From positions 3,410,001 through 3,474,000 of the forward strand of contig NZ_CP096203.1 in the NCBI RefSeq assembly GCF_023195755.1: DNA of 64,000 nt. Direction: 5' to 3'. Source of the DNA: Chryseobacterium nepalense. Its GTDB lineage: Bacteria; Bacteroidota; Bacteroidia; Flavobacteriales; Weeksellaceae. Below the pieces are notes generated by a model. The model made no database searches, was not told the origin of the DNA, and saw nothing but the letters and a program-made list of their open reading frames with translations. Below are positions 62,730-64,000 of this stretch, piece after piece (position 1 is the first letter of the stretch; every line of letters begins with the position of its first letter). Both the position numbers and the translations under genes were made by a program.

Positions 62730-63341
62730 ATGCTCAATTTATTCGAAGATATATCAGATTATCCTTTAAACCTTCTTCCTGATGATGGAATCGCTCATTA
62801 TTACGGAAAAATATTTTCCGGAGAAAAATCTGATTTTTATTATGATTATTTATTGAAAGAAATTCCGTGGGAAAATGACGAAGCCCTGATTTTCGGAAAA
62901 TTGATCTTAACCAAAAGAAAAGTGGCGTGGTTTGGAGAGAAACCATTTGAGTACACTTATTCGAAAAGAACAAAATATGCAAAGGCGTGGACGCCTGAAC
63001 TGCTGGAATTAAAAAATAAATGTGAGCAGATTACAGGAGAAACCTATAATTCATGTCTTCTGAATTTATATCACGACGGCAGTGAAGGAATGGCTTACCA
63101 CAGCGATGCCGAAAAGGATCTTAAAAAACATGGAGCCATTGCATCGCTGACATTCGGTGCAGAAAGAAAGTTCTTGTTTAAACATAAAACAACGAAAGAA
63201 AAAGTAGAAATATTCCTGGAAAACGGAAGTTTACTCGTGATGAAAGGAACAACACAGGATCACTGGCTACACAGGCTTCCGCCAACAACAAAAGTGAAAA
63301 CCCCAAGAGTAAACCTGACTTTCAGAACGATTGAGGAGTAA
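62730..63341 (+). CDS. alkB: AlkB-type 2-oxoglutarate/Fe(II) DNA repair dioxygenase
   Basis: 203 residues. Removes alkyl groups from bases by oxidation. Iron ligands H124 and D126 (MAYHSDAEKD) and H181 (DHWLHRLP); 2-oxoglutarate contacts in NLTFR and RVNL (R193, R199); substrate segment YNSCLLNLYHDGSEGM. Same strand as the Ada-like gene, pointing to a small alkylation-damage cluster. A hairpin terminator starts at its stop codon. Confidence 0.93.
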   Translation: MLNLFEDISDYPLNLLPDDGIAHYYGKIFSGEKSDFYYDYLLKEIPWENDEALIFGKLILTKRKVAWFGEKPFEYTYSKRTKYAKAWTPELLELKNKCEQITGETYNSCLLNLYHDGSEGMAYHSDAEKDLKKHGAIASLTFGAERKFLFKHKTTKEKVEIFLENGSLLVMKGTTQDHWLHRLPPTTKVKTPRVNLTFRTIEE

Positions 63342-63376
63342 AAATGGTGGCTTCGAGAACCTCAGCCACCATTTTT
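63341..63376 (+). terminator. Terminator after alkB, formed by palindromic element copy B
   Basis: 12-bp stem AAAATGGTGGCT/AGCCACCATTTT (63341-63352 with 63364-63375). The inner 63346-63370 is copy B of the 25-base element. Confidence 0.75.
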
Positions 63377-63409
63377 AGGTATAATTTAAAATATAACAAT
63401 CTCGCTATC

Positions 63410-63432
63410 GGTGCTTAGGTCCTCGAAACCAC
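63410..63432 (+). repeat. Palindromic element copy C (degenerate)
   Basis: GGTGCTTAGGTCCTCGAAACCAC-like sequence aligned with copies A and B; opposite orientation to copy B. Confidence 0.5.
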
Positions 63433-63557
63433 AGTTCCATTTTTATTTCAACACCTTGACCTTGATCACAAATTAAGCTTAATAAATGACCTGTCGCGCA
63501 TCTTTGCTCCTTAAAAAGTATCCAATTATAATAGATCTTTGCGTTTAGATAAGAAAC

Positions 63558-63594
63558 AAAAAAAATAAAAAGCTGTTCAGACCGAACAGCTTTT
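63558..63594 (-). terminator. Terminator of the right-edge hydrolase gene
   Basis: 11-bp stem AAAAGCTGTTC/GAACAGCTTTT with a 5-base loop and a long T-run on the minus strand. Confidence 0.85.
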
Positions 63595-63600
63595 AGAAAT

Positions 63601-64000
63601 TTATTTCAAAACCTCAACTTCAATCGCACTGTCATCAAAAACTTTGATGAATGCTTTTGTGTAATCCTCTTTTGTCGCAAAATTTGGATTGTCTAAAAAT
63701 TTTTGCGGGTTGACTGCAAAAAGCGGAAACCAGGTTGAAGAAATCTGAATCTGAATTTTATGCCCCTTTTTAAAAGTATGAACAACATCCTGAAGTCTGA
63801 AATTCACAGCCGTTTTCTGGTCCGGAACCAAAGCTTCTGCTTTTTCTCTCGAATTCCTGAATCTTGCAGGCATAATTTCGCTGCGTACCATCTGATGGTA
63901 ATTTCCGTAAATCACGCCTTCTTTTTTTGCGGCAGGCTTGAAATCTTCAGGATAAATATCAATCAGCTTCACGGCAAAATCTGCGTCGGATGATGTAGAG
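63601..64000 (-). CDS. C-terminal part of a CocE/NonD-family hydrolase (partial)
   Basis: The frame runs off the right edge; 132 complete codons plus a stop are present. VKLIDIYPED, the GNYHQMVRSEIMPARFRNS segment, HTFKKGHKIQIQISSTWFPLF and VNPQ are typical of the C-terminal jelly-roll domain of X-Pro dipeptidyl-peptidase / cocaine-esterase-like (CocE/NonD) serine hydrolases. The alpha/beta-hydrolase domain with the catalytic triad lies outside the window, so substrate cannot be judged. A GTG at 63970-63972 is internal, not the start. Confidence 0.8.
   Translation of the reverse strand, partial: STSSDADFAVKLIDIYPEDFKPAAKKEGVIYGNYHQMVRSEIMPARFRNSREKAEALVPDQKTAVNFRLQDVVHTFKKGHKIQIQISSTWFPLFAVNPQKFLDNPNFATKEDYTKAFIKVFDDSAIEVEVLK

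Overview
The window comes from a flavobacterium, most likely Chryseobacterium or a close relative. Evidence: AT-rich DNA; TAnnTTTG promoter boxes in front of many genes; lipoproteins and a type IX secretion (T9SS) sorting-domain protein; the T9SS regulator PorX; a fused LpxC-FabZ; and genes that do not rely on visible Shine-Dalgarno sites. Both ends cut a gene: the C-terminus of a flavin disulphide-reductase-like enzyme at the left and of a CocE/NonD-type hydrolase at the right.

Layout. 1-2.2 kb: core genes (oxidoreductase end, glyA, recX). 2.5-33.8 kb: one uninterrupted plus-strand locus of 27 genes for a surface polysaccharide (capsule or O-antigen type), closed by a terminator at 33.78 kb. 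33.9-39.8 kb: rimO, an RlpA-like protein, xth, porX and an HD-domain hydrolase. 39.9-46.7 kb: lipid A genes (lpxD, lpxC-fabZ, lpxA, a second lpxD), efp, sucD and an outer-membrane barrel. 46.8-53.6 kb: a NatAB-type ABC transporter, a minimal T9SS sorting-domain protein, hemB, an extended lptB and an ABC exporter. 53.7-64 kb: a WYL regulator, DinB protein, cobalamin adenosyltransferase, thiamine pyrophosphokinase, an exported tyrosine phosphatase, arginine decarboxylase and agmatinase, an Ada-like repair protein and AlkB. This last part has repeat-rich spacers.

How the polysaccharide locus fits together. WbpM-like and WbpV-like enzymes should make UDP-QuiNAc, which the WecA/WbpL-type transferase would load on undecaprenyl phosphate. 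CapE, CapF and CapG homologues should make UDP-L-FucNAc, probably used by the WbuB-like transferase. A sugar dehydrogenase, a Gfo/Idh oxidoreductase and a DegT aminotransferase form a 2,3-diamino-uronic acid branch, and a WbpG/HisH/HisF set could turn an N-acyl group into an amidine. AsnB may amidate a carboxylate. Wzx, two Wzy-like proteins, a Wza-like lipoprotein and a Wzc-like kinase complete assembly and export.

The most unusual part is 11.4-14.5 kb. A fused alpha+beta 2-oxoacid dehydrogenase E1 is translationally coupled to a protein built as lipoyl domain, degenerate E3-binding-like segment, then a NeuD/PglD-type sugar N-acyltransferase. It looks like an E2 whose catalytic domain has been replaced by a sugar acyltransferase, and it sits where a WbpD-type acetyltransferase would be expected. 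My hypothesis is that an acyl group made from a 2-oxo acid is passed from lipoyl-lysine straight to an amino sugar. A neighbouring L-2-hydroxyglutarate oxidase could recycle the by-product of the WbpB-like step.
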